DNA of 64,000 nucleotides from Micrococcales bacterium (GTDB lineage Bacteria > Actinomycetota > Actinomycetes > Actinomycetales > Microbacteriaceae): assembly GCA_017306245.1 (NCBI GenBank), contig JAFKIY010000001.1:777065-841064 (forward strand). Direction: 5' to 3'. Each line of letters opens with the position of its first letter. The stretch's first letter is position 1. The notes beneath the pieces were generated by a model. That model ran no database searches. It saw only the letters and a program-made list of their open reading frames with translations, and was not told the DNA's origin. Made by a program: the position numbers and the translations under genes. Below are positions 34,781-44,531 of this stretch, piece by piece.

Positions 34781-35203
34781 TCAGGCGAGGATCGGGAGGG
34801 AACCGGTCGCTGGATTGGTGACCGACTGTGCCGGTGCGATGATCGGCACGCTCGCGGTTGCCGGGCCGGCGGACATCGGCTCATCCACGGTAATGATCGG
34901 GATTGATCTCGTGGCCAACGGGAGGGTGCGACCCCGCCGAATGATGACGATGGTGACAATGGCGAGCGGGACGGCCAGGACGCTGGGAGCGGTGACCCAC
35001 AGCGACTGGATGACCACACCGTACGCGCCCCACAGCACGTAGCAGGCGACCAGGAGCCACTGCGTACCCTCCGAGATTCCGGTCAGCCGCACCGGGTCGT
35101 TGCGGTTCTTCCACGTGGTCCGCGCCTGCGGAAGCCACATGAGAATGGAGAACCCGGTCGCGACGAATCCGAGCGCATTCACGAGGATGACACTGATGTC
35201 CAT
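34781..35203 (-). CDS. PQ-loop/SemiSWEET-like small membrane protein
   Basis: A 140-residue protein beginning MDISVILVNALGFVATGFS. Three hydrophobic segments are followed by a Pro/Ile/Val-rich tail. The WLPQARTTWKNR element in the first loop matches the PQ-loop of half-SWEET sugar transporters, which work as dimers. The cytoplasmic tail of about 45 residues (SIPIITVDEPM.. SVPIIAPAQSV) contains a tandem-like IPII/VPII pattern. An upstream in-frame ATG at 35257 would add 18 basic residues and is less likely. The substrate is not known. Confidence 0.75.
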   Translation of the reverse strand: MDISVILVNALGFVATGFSILMWLPQARTTWKNRNDPVRLTGISEGTQWLLVACYVLWGAYGVVIQSLWVTAPSVLAVPLAIVTIVIIRRGRTLPLATRSIPIITVDEPMSAGPATASVPIIAPAQSVTNPATGSLPILA

Positions 35204-35328
35204 ACCGGTTGTTCTGTTCTTTCTCACGGCCCGCAGGAAGTCCAGTTCGGGCGGCATGTGGCGAGGGCATCAACGATGTCAAGGACATCATAAGCACGAA
35301 AGTTGATTGCCGAGCGCAGCGCCGCGAA

Positions 35329-36723
35329 TCAGACTGCGGCGGACTCGGCCGGCACGATATCCGGCTCACCGAGGTACTGTGCGGAAATTCGCCGGTACGA
35401 CCGGGTGAAGAATGCGGCAGCTGCCACAAGAACCATCACGAGTCCCGCGATCAGGAACACGAGTGCGATACCGCGCGCCTGCCCCTCGCCGAGCAGCCAG
35501 CCGAACGCATCCCGGCCGGCGCGGGAATCCATGTACGGGATGATGAGGAATTGGGCGATCGGCGCGATCAGGAACGCCGTGACGGGTGCGGCCGCCGCCT
35601 CGAATGCCTGCGCGAATCCGAACACGCGGCCTTGCGTGCGGAACGGCACGATTTTCTGGATGACCGTCTGCTCGGCCGCCTCGACCGCCGGGATGAGCGT
35701 CATGTACATGAACATGCCGCCCGCGTACAGCCACCACCATTCGCGGATCGTGAACATCGCGCCGAGGAAGCCCATGACCATCACGAGTACCAGGATTGTG
35801 CGGATCGGGTTGCGGCCGAGCCCGAATCTGGCGACGAGCAGCCCGCCGATGATGAAACCGCTCGAGGTCACGCCGAGCACGATCCCCCAGATTTCGACCG
35901 GGAACATTTCAAGCCCGTATGGGTCCATGAGGGCGATGTAGACGCCGCCGATGAAGTTGTTGAACGTGGAGAAGATGATGAGCGCGAAGAGTCCGGTCGC
36001 GGCGCGGATGGCGGTGACGCTGCCCCGCAGGTCGATGAAAGTGGCGCGGCCCGCCTCGGGCTCCGGCTTGTCTTCGGGGATGTTCAGGAACATGAGGTGC
36101 ACGAGCGCGGCCGCCGACAGCGCGATTGCGATCAGGAGGGTCCACCCCATCCCGAGCAGGCCGATGGAGAGGCCGCTGAATACGCTCGTGACGAGGAACG
36201 CGAGCCCCTGCACGGTGCCGACCATGCCGTTCGCGTTCGCGTGCCGCTCCACCGGAACGAGCAGGGTGACGGTGGTCGAGAGGGCGATGTTCCGCATGTT
36301 CTCGACGACGGCGCCGAACAGGATGACGCCCGAGAACACCCAGAACATGGGGCCAGCCAGATTCAGGAGGACGTGCTCCTGGAAAACCAGATACAGCACG
36401 CCGGAAACTCCGAACGCGGCGAGCGTCACAGACCCCGCGAACAGCATCACGTTGTACTTGCGGTGGCGGTCGACGATCGTGCCGAAAACCATGGAGAACA
36501 CGGCGATGAGCAGCATGTAGGTTCCGCCGATGACCCCTGTGGCCAGAACGGATTTGGTTTCGATGTACACCCAGAACGTGAGGGCGAACCAGAGGTAGCT
36601 CGTGGTGACGTTGGCTATCGCCGTGTTGACGAGAACCTGCAGGAACGTGCGGAAGCCCTCAGGCGGGGTGTCTCGCGCGGGTGAGGTCGAGGGAGAGCCC
36701 GTATGGTCTCCGCTCGCTGTCAT
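35329..36723 (-). CDS. Major facilitator superfamily transporter
   Basis: A 464-residue permease with about 12 hydrophobic segments. The motif between segments 2 and 3 is GTIVDRHRKYNVML, typical of the drug-efflux and macrolide-exporter (EntS/MefA-like) branch. The first 25 residues are a polar Ser/Thr/Pro tail. ATG at 36723 lies 32 bases from the divergent YCII gene, so they share a short promoter region. The exported compound is unknown. Confidence 0.9.
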   Translation of the reverse strand: MTASGDHTGSPSTSPARDTPPEGFRTFLQVLVNTAIANVTTSYLWFALTFWVYIETKSVLATGVIGGTYMLLIAVFSMVFGTIVDRHRKYNVMLFAGSVTLAAFGVSGVLYLVFQEHVLLNLAGPMFWVFSGVILFGAVVENMRNIALSTTVTLLVPVERHANANGMVGTVQGLAFLVTSVFSGLSIGLLGMGWTLLIAIALSAAALVHLMFLNIPEDKPEPEAGRATFIDLRGSVTAIRAATGLFALIIFSTFNNFIGGVYIALMDPYGLEMFPVEIWGIVLGVTSSGFIIGGLLVARFGLGRNPIRTILVLVMVMGFLGAMFTIREWWWLYAGGMFMYMTLIPAVEAAEQTVIQKIVPFRTQGRVFGFAQAFEAAAAPVTAFLIAPIAQFLIIPYMDSRAGRDAFGWLLGEGQARGIALVFLIAGLVMVLVAAAAFFTRSYRRISAQYLGEPDIVPAESAAV

Positions 36724-36755
36724 CCGATTGCCCCCATCGAGGTGGTGGTGCGCCG

Positions 36756-37097
36756 ATGTTCGATAATAGCGTCATGAGATTTCTGATTTCGGTGATCGAC
36801 GACACTGCCGGCCTCGCCTCGGATGACGAGATGGCCGCCATCGACGCGTTCAACGATCGGCTGCAGGCGGACGGGCACTGGGTGTTCGCGTGCGGCCTCA
36901 CAGATCCCAGTTCGGCCACGGTCATCGACAATCGGGCCGGAGCAGGGAAGGTGACGGACGGCCCCCTCATCGACACCCCGGAACACGTGAGCGGCTTCTG
37001 GATCATCACCGCAGCCGACCGCGACGAGGCGCTCGCACTCGCCACGGAAGGGTCGAAGGCGTGCAACCGCAAAGTGGAGGTGCGCGCGCTCCACTAG
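36756..37097 (+). CDS. YCII-family protein
   Basis: A 113-residue protein of the YCII (DGPF) family: RFLISVIDDTAGLASDDEMAAIDAFNDRL, then TDGPLIDTPEHVSGFWIITAADRDEALALA. These small alpha-beta proteins form dimers; many act with sigma factors or as lyases, but the role here is unknown. GAGGTGGTGG precedes the ATG at 36756; a second ATG at 36774 starts nearer the conserved domain. Confidence 0.85.
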   Translation: MFDNSVMRFLISVIDDTAGLASDDEMAAIDAFNDRLQADGHWVFACGLTDPSSATVIDNRAGAGKVTDGPLIDTPEHVSGFWIITAADRDEALALATEGSKACNRKVEVRALH

Positions 37098-37197
37098 GGG
37101 ACTCAGGGGGCGATGCGATCCTCGGTCGCGGCACACAGCCCGTCGCTTCGGCGTGCGGATCTGGTTGTTCTGCGCGTGTCGCCGTGGTGGACTGTGC

Positions 37198-38751
37198 ATG
37201 ATGCACAATTCCGATTCCCTGCCAGGCGCACCCGGGTCTGACGCCGCTCCCTCCGGCGCCATGCTCGAGAGGACGACGCCGGAGCAACTGCCGGACGGCG
37301 TCGACAGCGCGTTCCGCGTCGATCTGGAGCGGATCCGCTTCTCACCGTACTTTTCCAGGCTTTCCGCCGTCACCCAGGTGATTCCGCAGGCAGGCTCCGG
37401 CACGGTCGTGCACAATCGGCTCACACACTCCCTCAAGGTCACTGCTGTCGCGCGCTCCATCGCGGTGTCGCTGCGCAATCGTGGCGGCAACGATTGGGAC
37501 ACCATCACCGAGCTTGGCGGATGCGACCACATCGTCGTGCAGGCGGCGGCCAGCGCGCACGACCTGGGGCATCCGCCGTTCGGGCACCTCGGCGAGCAGG
37601 CGCTCGACCGGCTCGCGAGAGAGCGCCTGGGGCTCGCGGACGGTTTCGAGGGGAACGCGCAGACATTCCGCATCCTGACCGAAATCGACAATTGCCACGC
37701 GAGCGAGCGGGGACTCAACCTGACGGCCGCGGTGCGTGCCGCAGTGCTCAAGTATCCGTGGGCGAGGGAGGACTGGCGACGAGACGATGCCGGCCCGGCC
37801 GACCAGTTGCCTCGCGGCGTCGGAATCGACCGCGCCCTTGGCGCGGCCAAGTTTTCCGCTTACACGCTGGATGCGGCCGAACTGGTCGACGTCAAGAGCC
37901 GCTACCCGCGCATCGGCAAACACCAGCAGACCGTCGAATGCTCGGTCATGGATGTCGCAGACGACATCGCCTACTCGGTGCACGACCTCGACGACTTCTA
38001 CCGGGCCGGCGTGCTGCAGTATGCGACGATCGCGGCGGAACTGGAACGCTGGCTCGCGGATCGATCCAACCTCGCGGCGCTCGACGACGCGACTCTGGAA
38101 AGCAGCCTCCGCACGCCGGGCCATTCGCTCGAGCGGGCGTGGCGGCGTACGGCGCAGAAGGACGGGTGGATCGCCGACGAGGGCGAGTTCCGAGATGCGG
38201 TGCGCCGCGTGCAGGAGGGGCTCGTCGAGAGTCTGCTGTCGATCCCCTTCGACGGCGGGATCGACGCTGAGCGCCGGGTTGCCGCGTTCACCCATTACTG
38301 GATCGACCGTCTCAAAGCATCGATCGCGGTCGACGCGAACCCGGATGTGCGCAGCGGCCACGTGCGATTGTCCCGCGATGCCTGGCACGATGTCGTCGTC
38401 CTCAAGTTCGTGCACACCCGGTTCGTGCTCGACCGGGCCGACCTCACCATTTACCAGCGCGGCCAGGCGCGTGTGCTCGCATCCCTCGTCGAGGGGTTTC
38501 ATGCCTGGCTTGCCGACCCGAACGACTCCCCGCGCGCACCCCGGAGGTTGCTCGACTCCGTGGAGGCGACGATCGAGTCGTACGCGGAACTTGAGCACGC
38601 CGATCCCCGCGGTGCCGACGTCATTCGCCTCGGCCGCGCGCGAGCGGTCATTGACTACATTGCGTCATTCACGGATGCGCAGGCAATGTCGGCGGCGGCG
38701 CTCATCGGCGGCACGTCGGACCGGCTGTGGGACGACGGGCGAAGCCTGTAG
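37198..38751 (+). CDS. dgt: dGTPase-like HD-domain phosphohydrolase
   Basis: A 517-residue HD protein of the deoxyguanosine triphosphate triphosphohydrolase group. The metal site is HSLKV at about 76 (VHNRLTHSLKV) and HDLGHPPFGHLGEQALD at about 120-136, with a later D in DVADDIAYSVHDLDDFY. These enzymes hydrolyse dNTPs to nucleoside and triphosphate, controlling dNTP pools. ATGs at 37198 and 37201 are both possible; GTGGTGG lies about 9 bases upstream. No neighbour suggests an antiphage operon. Confidence 0.88.
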   Translation: MMHNSDSLPGAPGSDAAPSGAMLERTTPEQLPDGVDSAFRVDLERIRFSPYFSRLSAVTQVIPQAGSGTVVHNRLTHSLKVTAVARSIAVSLRNRGGNDWDTITELGGCDHIVVQAAASAHDLGHPPFGHLGEQALDRLARERLGLADGFEGNAQTFRILTEIDNCHASERGLNLTAAVRAAVLKYPWAREDWRRDDAGPADQLPRGVGIDRALGAAKFSAYTLDAAELVDVKSRYPRIGKHQQTVECSVMDVADDIAYSVHDLDDFYRAGVLQYATIAAELERWLADRSNLAALDDATLESSLRTPGHSLERAWRRTAQKDGWIADEGEFRDAVRRVQEGLVESLLSIPFDGGIDAERRVAAFTHYWIDRLKASIAVDANPDVRSGHVRLSRDAWHDVVVLKFVHTRFVLDRADLTIYQRGQARVLASLVEGFHAWLADPNDSPRAPRRLLDSVEATIESYAELEHADPRGADVIRLGRARAVIDYIASFTDAQAMSAAALIGGTSDRLWDDGRSL

Positions 38752-38951
38752 CGCCGCGACGACAGCTCTCGCAGAATCGAATTTTCCCGGTGCGCCCGGA
38801 ATTGTTCGCGATGCGGTGAGCAAACACGACCTACGCGGTACACATTTGGAACTTCGGTGATCGTGAATGTCGCTTTCGTTGTGGACGCGACCGTCATTTT
38901 CATGCTATTTCTGGTTGCGACAACGCACCGAACCGAGTGATGGGAGTCGAG

Positions 38952-39551
38952 ATGACCGAGCAATTGCGCATCTTCGCGGGCCTCCAGGGTTTCATCAGTG
39001 CCGCCAGCTTGTTGGCGTTGCTCTTGTTCTTTGCGCTCGCGACACCGTTCGGCGACGCGCAGCCTCGATGGGCGTGGCTGGGTCCCGTCAATGACTGGCT
39101 CTATGTTCTCGGCGCAGCACCCTGGATCATCGCGTCGGTGCTGCTGGTTGTGCGCGTGCGCGGCGGGTCGCTGCTGTGGGTCCTCACGGGGATCCTTTGC
39201 CTCTTCATCGCGGCCGGCGCCATCGTCACGGCGCTCATGCTCGCCGGCAAGGTGGGTCTCAACCTTCAAACTCTGGTTGCGACACCGATGACTCTTGTCG
39301 GGTTCATTTGGCTGTGGCCCGCTGCCGCGGCCGCGGTCGATGCGGCCGCCGTTCCGAGCTGGATGCTCCCGTTCAGCATCGTCGCCCTGCTCACCTTCGT
39401 GGTGGGAATCATAGTGATCGGTGGCGCCTTCCTGGTTCCCGCAGATTCGACGATTCGCACGGTGCTTTACTTCGCGGGCGGAATTCCCGTTGCGCTCGCC
39501 ATGATCGCGTTTCCCGCATGGTGGCTCATCGTCGCCTCGAACGTTCACTGA
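38952..39551 (+). CDS. Six-helix membrane protein of unknown function
   Basis: A 199-residue hydrophobic protein with about six membrane segments and almost no loops. It begins MTEQLRIFAGLQGFISAASLLALLLFFAL. No motif or family is recognised. The ATG at 38952 has GGAGTCGAG upstream. The 200 bases before it (38752-38951) contain no clear gene. Confidence 0.6.
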   Translation: MTEQLRIFAGLQGFISAASLLALLLFFALATPFGDAQPRWAWLGPVNDWLYVLGAAPWIIASVLLVVRVRGGSLLWVLTGILCLFIAAGAIVTALMLAGKVGLNLQTLVATPMTLVGFIWLWPAAAAAVDAAAVPSWMLPFSIVALLTFVVGIIVIGGAFLVPADSTIRTVLYFAGGIPVALAMIAFPAWWLIVASNVH

Positions 39552-39638
39552 ACGGGCCCACCGTCCCGGCGATCCGATCCAACTAGGCCGTGGCGATAAG
39601 ACGTGAGGTGTCTAGCGGTATGAATGCTGGCGGCCGGG

Positions 39639-39836
39639 TCACGCCCCAAGCGCCTGCAGGACGTGGAAGACCACATACACCGGCCACACGATGGCCTGCA
39701 GCAACCCGAGGATCACGCCCCAAAACGAGCCATTCGATTCGGAAACGAAATAGATGGCTGCCCCGATGTACGCAAGGAGAAAGATGAAGCCCCACGGCCC
39801 ATCGCGCACAATCCGTACCGTTTTGTTCTTGCCCAT
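39639..39836 (-). CDS. Small two-helix membrane protein
   Basis: A 65-residue protein MGKNKTVRIVRDGPWGFIFLL, followed by two hydrophobic segments at about 15-35 and 42-62, with SESNGSFWGVILG between. The short, basic N-terminus would be cytoplasmic. Relatives occur widely in actinobacteria as single small genes. A longer frame to 40016 is a shadow in the upstream region of the divergent UbiB gene. Function unknown. Confidence 0.7.
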   Translation of the reverse strand: MGKNKTVRIVRDGPWGFIFLLAYIGAAIYFVSESNGSFWGVILGLLQAIVWPVYVVFHVLQALGA

Positions 39837-40018
39837 GTGATCTACCGCCCTCGAGGTCGTCGAAGATGCCGCTCCAAAAAGCTTAAGCCCAGCTGCGGAC
39901 GCTCTCCGAGATCTCCGCCATTGCGCCGCCACGCCATCGTCCGAGGTTTCGGACCTGGGAGTCGAATCCGCACCGCGCGCGATACGGTGATCAGACACGA
40001 CAATCGCTGGAGGCATTC

Positions 40019-41986
40019 ATGGGTGCGGTGATTTGGGACGTCGCGCTCGTGGTCGGCGTGACCATCATTTTCATGGCCATTCTCGTCGCCTTTGCCCGCC
40101 GCATTCTCGGCGTCTATATCGGAATCGGACGCCTATTCGTAGCCGGCATCCTCGGGGTCGCGGCCGAGGTGGGATTCGAATCTCAGGTCGTGTGGGGGAA
40201 GCAGGACTACACCCCCGCACTTCTTCCCCTTCAAATCGGGATCGTGTTTTTTGTTGCAATCGCCTTCCTCGTGCTCGCCGAGCTTCTCGTACCGGCGGGT
40301 TCCCTTCCCAGACCAGACCAGTGGATACCGGCTATCACGGCGCGATTCGAGCGGGGTCGTCGGTATGCCGAAATCTCCCGCATTGCCATCAAGAACGGGC
40401 TCGTGCCCTTTCGCCCGAACACCGAACCGACCGCCGCCGGCAGTGCGGAACGCGCGAAACAGGCGCGCGCTCTCCGCGGTGCACTGGAGAGCGCAGGAGG
40501 TGCATTCGTGAAGCTCGGGCAACTTCTCTCGACCCGCGCCGACTTGTTGCCGGCCGAGTTTCTCGACGAACTCGCGCTCCTTCAACAGCGGGTGCCTCCG
40601 GCCCCGTGGCCCGACGTTCGCGCCCTGCTTGAGGCGGAACTCAAAGGACCGCTCGAGTCCGTATTCTCGTCCTTCGACACCACACCCATTGCCGCCGCAT
40701 CCATCGGCCAGGTGCACAAGGCGACGCTGCGCTCCGGCGACGACGTCGCCGTCAAAGTGCAACGCCCGGGAATCATCCCCGTGGTGGAACGCGACCTTGA
40801 CATCACGCTTCGCCTTGCCGCTCGACTGGAACGCACCACCGCGTGGGGCAGAGATCTCGGAATTCTGGGCCTCGCCAGGAGCTTTGCGGGCAGTCTCCGC
40901 GACGAACTCGACTACCGCATCGAAGCAACCAACATGACGGCGATGGCTCTCACCCAAGCCAGGCACCCGAAGAGTGAACGAGTGCGAATCCCCACCCATT
41001 ACGCCGATTTGTGCACGAGAAAAGTGCTTGTTCTGGAGCTCATCGACGGCCACACGCTCAGCGACGCACGCGCGCTCGGCGAACACTCCCCCGCAGAACT
41101 CAACGATCAGGCCAAACGGCTCCTGCTGTCCACCCTTACCCAAATCATCGACGACGGTGTGTTCCATGCCGACCTTCATCCGGGCAACATCATTCTTGGC
41201 GCGGACGGCAGCATCGTGCTGCTCGACTTCGGATCTGTCGGGCGACTCGATTCGCAGCTCCGCTCGCAGATCGGGGCCGTTCTTCTCGCCTTCTATCGGG
41301 GCGACGCGGCCACGTTCACGGATGCGCTGCTCGGGTTTGTCGACCTCCCCGACGAGATCGACGAAACGGCACTCCGCCGCCAGATTGGCGTGTTTGTCGC
41401 CACCAAGCTCGGGCCGGGAGCATCCATCGACGTCACCGTGTTCGCGGAAATGGTTCGAATGCTTGCGGAGAACCAGATCGAGGTCCCTGCGGAGCTGGCC
41501 ACCGCGTTTCGCGCCGTCGGAACACTTGAGGGGACACTGCGACACCTCAGCCCCAGCTTCGACCTGCTCACCGAGGCCAGTAGCTACGCCTCTGATCGCG
41601 TCGCCCGCGAACTCACCCCCAAGGCCATTGCGACAACGCTGAACAGCGAGCTTCTGGCCCTCATGCCCATCATCCGGCGACTCCCGGCGCGGATAGATCG
41701 ACTCACCGGCTCCCTCGCCGAGGGACGCCTCAGCCTCAATATCCGCCTTTTCGCCGATGCGCGTGATCGTGTGCTGATCCGTGGGCTGGTCAACACTCTG
41801 GCAGTCACTGTGCTCGCCGCCGCATTCGGCGTCATTGCGGCCATGCTGCTCATCAGCGATGGCGGGCCGCAGGTGACGCCGACGCTCACCCTGTTTCAGA
41901 TTTTCGGGTATCTCCTCGTCGTTTTGTCCGGGCTCCTCACGCTCCGCGTCCTGTTCGATGTCTTCCGCATTGCACGCAGGAACTGA
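40019..41986 (+). CDS. ABC1/UbiB (AarF) family atypical kinase
   Basis: A 655-residue protein. Two to three hydrophobic segments at about 5-95 precede the kinase-like domain. The family-specific KxGQ motif is GAFVKLGQLLSTR at about 160-172, the Ala-rich loop is IAAASIGQVHKA, the invariant Lys is in VAVKVQRP, and HADLHPGN (about 382) and LLDFGSVG (about 402) complete the site. Two further hydrophobic segments end the protein (about 585-645). UbiB/COQ8 proteins support isoprenoid quinone synthesis by ATPase activity. Here it may serve menaquinone or another lipid; that is inference. Confidence 0.9.
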   Translation: MGAVIWDVALVVGVTIIFMAILVAFARRILGVYIGIGRLFVAGILGVAAEVGFESQVVWGKQDYTPALLPLQIGIVFFVAIAFLVLAELLVPAGSLPRPDQWIPAITARFERGRRYAEISRIAIKNGLVPFRPNTEPTAAGSAERAKQARALRGALESAGGAFVKLGQLLSTRADLLPAEFLDELALLQQRVPPAPWPDVRALLEAELKGPLESVFSSFDTTPIAAASIGQVHKATLRSGDDVAVKVQRPGIIPVVERDLDITLRLAARLERTTAWGRDLGILGLARSFAGSLRDELDYRIEATNMTAMALTQARHPKSERVRIPTHYADLCTRKVLVLELIDGHTLSDARALGEHSPAELNDQAKRLLLSTLTQIIDDGVFHADLHPGNIILGADGSIVLLDFGSVGRLDSQLRSQIGAVLLAFYRGDAATFTDALLGFVDLPDEIDETALRRQIGVFVATKLGPGASIDVTVFAEMVRMLAENQIEVPAELATAFRAVGTLEGTLRHLSPSFDLLTEASSYASDRVARELTPKAIATTLNSELLALMPIIRRLPARIDRLTGSLAEGRLSLNIRLFADARDRVLIRGLVNTLAVTVLAAAFGVIAAMLLISDGGPQVTPTLTLFQIFGYLLVVLSGLLTLRVLFDVFRIARRN

Positions 41987-42090
41987 AACGCACGGTTACG
42001 AGGCGCACGTTGAGGTGCTCCCCCATACCCCGGGGTTGACCACCCGCGTAGACTGCGCCCATAGACGCTCGATGAAAGGACACGATTACG

Positions 42091-42831
42091 ATGCTGAGGC
42101 TCGAAGATGCTCTGATAATCGACTGGACGCAAATGCCCACCTACAACACGATCATGTCGGTGGCGGCGGGAGCAGCCCTGCTCAACATTGTGTGGATGGG
42201 CAGACTGATCCTCAAGGGGCATCCGCTGCACCTGATCGGGCATGCCGTCACATTCCTGGTGCTCGGTACGGTTCTGACCACCACGGGCCTCCACATGACG
42301 TTGACCTGGCCGTTCGCGAAATACTTCCCGTTCGACAACATCATTTTCGGCGAGCCCAGCCTCGCGTTCGGTGTTCTCCTTCTGGGCGGTGCAATCCTCC
42401 TGTGGGTCGCTGACCGACGCCGGCAAAAGGAGTCTGCGGTCGCCGATCCCGGCCCCGCGCTCACCGCATCGATCGCGCCGCTCAACATCTTCATCTTCGG
42501 CATGGGACTCGCCCTCGGCGCGATCGCCATGGCAGGGTTGGTGTTCCAATTGTTCGCAGCCCCCGCGGAGGAGCCGATCACCGGCGCCTTCGCTGAGTGG
42601 CCATGGATGGAAGCCATTTTCATGTCCGGAATGTTTGGGTTCGTCGGACTCGGTGCCGTCTTCTTCCCCTTCGCCCTCCGCGGCCTGGAGAAGCGAGACC
42701 GCCCTACCTTGTGGCACCAGCTCGTTGCGATCACGCTGGGACTTTCCGGCCTCGGATTCCTGCTGTTCGGTGCACTGAACTTCTTCACCCACGTCGGGCT
42801 GATCATCAACACGATGGGACCGATCGGGTAG
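42091..42831 (+). CDS. DUF981-like membrane protein
   Basis: A 246-residue protein with about 7 hydrophobic segments. The opening MPTYNTIMSVAAGAALLNIVWM and the even spacing of segments resemble DUF981 proteins; this match is from memory and not strong. A GATGAAAGGA site lies just before the ATG. The next gene (42882) follows by 50 bases in the same direction, so an operon with the small protein and the DoxX-like gene is plausible. Function unknown. Confidence 0.6.
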   Translation: MLRLEDALIIDWTQMPTYNTIMSVAAGAALLNIVWMGRLILKGHPLHLIGHAVTFLVLGTVLTTTGLHMTLTWPFAKYFPFDNIIFGEPSLAFGVLLLGGAILLWVADRRRQKESAVADPGPALTASIAPLNIFIFGMGLALGAIAMAGLVFQLFAAPAEEPITGAFAEWPWMEAIFMSGMFGFVGLGAVFFPFALRGLEKRDRPTLWHQLVAITLGLSGLGFLLFGALNFFTHVGLIINTMGPIG

Positions 42832-42881
42832 GTGGGTCAGGCGTTGTCAAGTTCTTCGTATTGACGGAAGGACAATTCGCC

Positions 42882-43118
42882 ATGCAAATCACGGAAGACA
42901 CGAAAATCTCGGACATCTTCGAGAATCACGGAGACATTTCCGAGGTGATGGTCGGACTGGGGATGAAAGGCGTGGACGGAAACCGGTTGCGCCGCTTCCT
43001 GGAAAAACGGATCACTGTCAAGTGGGCCGCCAAGATCCACAAAGTGCAGGTGGATGAATTTCTCGTCCTCATCAACAAAGCAATCGCGATCAAGGAAGCC
43101 GAGTCATCGCAGCGGTAG
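42882..43118 (+). CDS. Small DUF1858-like protein without cysteines
   Basis: A 78-residue soluble protein MQITEDTKISDIFENHGDISE, then VMVGLGMKGVDGNRLRRFLEKRITVKWAAKIHKVQVDEFLVLIN. The pattern (threshold element, F/V.G, helix, V..D.L...IN) resembles the DUF1858 fold found in hybrid-cluster and RIC-type repair proteins, but the two usual Cys are missing. GGAAGGA precedes the ATG by about 9 bases. The role is unknown. Confidence 0.6.
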   Translation: MQITEDTKISDIFENHGDISEVMVGLGMKGVDGNRLRRFLEKRITVKWAAKIHKVQVDEFLVLINKAIAIKEAESSQR

Positions 43119-43150
43119 GCACGAACGGCATCCGGAGCCAGGCCAAGACC

Positions 43151-43591
43151 GTGTTCACCCCGCAAAAAACGCGCACCACAATTCTGCGCACCGTGTTTCG
43201 CTTGGCGCTCGGCGCGTTCCTGCTGCTCGCCGGGGTCAGCCATCTCACGTTCAATCGCGAGGCGTTTCTCGCCCAGGTGCCCGCATGGTTGCCGCTCGAC
43301 GGTGACTTCGTGGTGGTGGCATCCGGCATCGTGGAGATCGTATTGGGCGCGTCGCTGCTCGCCCTCGGCCGCTACCGGGTGCAGCTCGGATGGATCGTTG
43401 CAGCGTTCTTCATCGCCATCTTTCCCGGCAACATTTCTCAACTCGTCACCCACACCGATTCATTCGGTTTGAACACAGACCTCGCGCGGGCGATTCGGCT
43501 GCTATTTCAGCCGGTACTGGTGCTCTGGGCACTGTGGTCGACCGCGGCGTGGTTGGCACTGCGGAAGTACCGTGCTGGAAGCAAAGAGTAA
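43151..43591 (+). CDS. DoxX-like membrane protein
   Basis: A 146-residue four-helix membrane protein. LALGAFLLLAGVSHLTFNREAFLAQVPAWLP and GIVEIVLGASLLAL match the DoxX/DoxX-like group, whose members occur in redox and oxidative-stress settings. The GTG start at 43151 follows the small DUF1858-like gene by 32 bases. No ribosome-binding site is clear. Confidence 0.8.
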   Translation: MFTPQKTRTTILRTVFRLALGAFLLLAGVSHLTFNREAFLAQVPAWLPLDGDFVVVASGIVEIVLGASLLALGRYRVQLGWIVAAFFIAIFPGNISQLVTHTDSFGLNTDLARAIRLLFQPVLVLWALWSTAAWLALRKYRAGSKE

Positions 43592-43795
43592 TAGCTCTTG
43601 TTCACATTTCGCGGTTTCGAGCATTACCCATTCTTACGAAATCACACTGTGGGGCGCAGGAAAGACATTGACAGACCTGATCGCACGGGCGTGATCGCCG
43701 TCCATCCGGCAGCAACTGGCGGAACGATTACAAGCGTTGCGCACCTGTTCGTCCGATGGGCCGGCTTGACATGAGGTCTTGGGCCCACCCCACCG

Positions 43796-44128
43796 CTAGC
43801 TGGACGATAAGGCCGCACCAATAGCGCCAACGATAAACCACATGATCGTGATCGGGATCGGTGCGAATCCCAAAATAATTCCCCAGATTGCCTCAATCTT
43901 GCGTAGGCCATTCATCCGATTGGCTGTTGAAAGCCCGACAAAACCGAAAATGATCGCGAGGAGCGCGGGCAGCCAACAGAGGAATGGGCCGAGAAGTGGG
44001 ATAAGTGACAGGGCAGCGCCCACGATGCCTAGAATTAGCGCGGCCAAAGCCAGCCCGTTGGTTGAGGGCCGAGGGGCATATTGCACATAGACCTGTTGCA
44101 CCGGAGGCTGTACTGGAGAATCGCTCAT
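43796..44128 (-). CDS. DUF4190-like small membrane protein
   Basis: A 110-residue protein with a Pro/Gln/Tyr N-terminal tail (MSDSPVQPPVQQVYVQYAP) and two to three hydrophobic segments (LALAALILGIVGAALSLIP and following). The pattern matches DUF4190 proteins of actinobacteria. Base composition from about 43600 is less GC-rich than the core genes, suggesting the edge of an acquired patch. Confidence 0.65.
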   Translation of the reverse strand: MSDSPVQPPVQQVYVQYAPRPSTNGLALAALILGIVGAALSLIPLLGPFLCWLPALLAIIFGFVGLSTANRMNGLRKIEAIWGIILGFAPIPITIMWFIVGAIGAALSSS

Positions 44129-44531
44129 GGCGACATCATTGCACCGGCCACCGACACACGCGAGTTCACCACTACCAGGGACGCAACCCTATCCGAGCAT
44201 CCTTGTCCAGCACCAGGACCCTGGGCCGCGCGACTAGATGCGGCACGGTAGATGCCTTTCATCCAAAGCCTCCCCTCGTCCAATTCAAAAGCTAGTAGAA
44301 CTCAGGATGCTCTGAGGTCGAAAGATTAAGCCAATTGCGCGCTGAGAACCCTTGTCTCCCGGGCTGACGAAGCTCCACCGGGCCATGAAACCGACTTCAC
44401 AGCGCCCGAGAAGCTCGAACTTCGTCGCGCCCATTACGACTCCTATGTCTCCTTGCGGGCTCGATGTCGGCCACGATGTGCCTATTTGCAGACGGCGGGA
44501 CGCTGACTAAACGCCGACCGGTTGATTTTGC
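44129..44531. other. Gene-poor stretch in the tRNA-Pro-proximal patch
   Basis: I see no convincing gene here. Frames are short or lack a start, composition is mixed, and CGGGCTGAC at about 44361-44369 is a 9-base match to the tRNA-Pro 3' end that could be chance. It probably holds promoter or decayed sequence between the DUF4190-like and DUF1643 genes. Confidence 0.5.

Noticed and set aside
37198..38751. HD-domain dGTPase considered as an antiphage dNTP-depletion gene
   Set aside because: No partner defence genes are nearby and housekeeping dGTPase-like proteins are common in actinobacteria.
44005..44295. Short plus-strand open frame near the DUF4190-like gene
   Set aside because: It overlaps the antisense of a better-supported gene, has an Arg/Pro/Leu-rich random-looking translation, and no ribosome-binding site.
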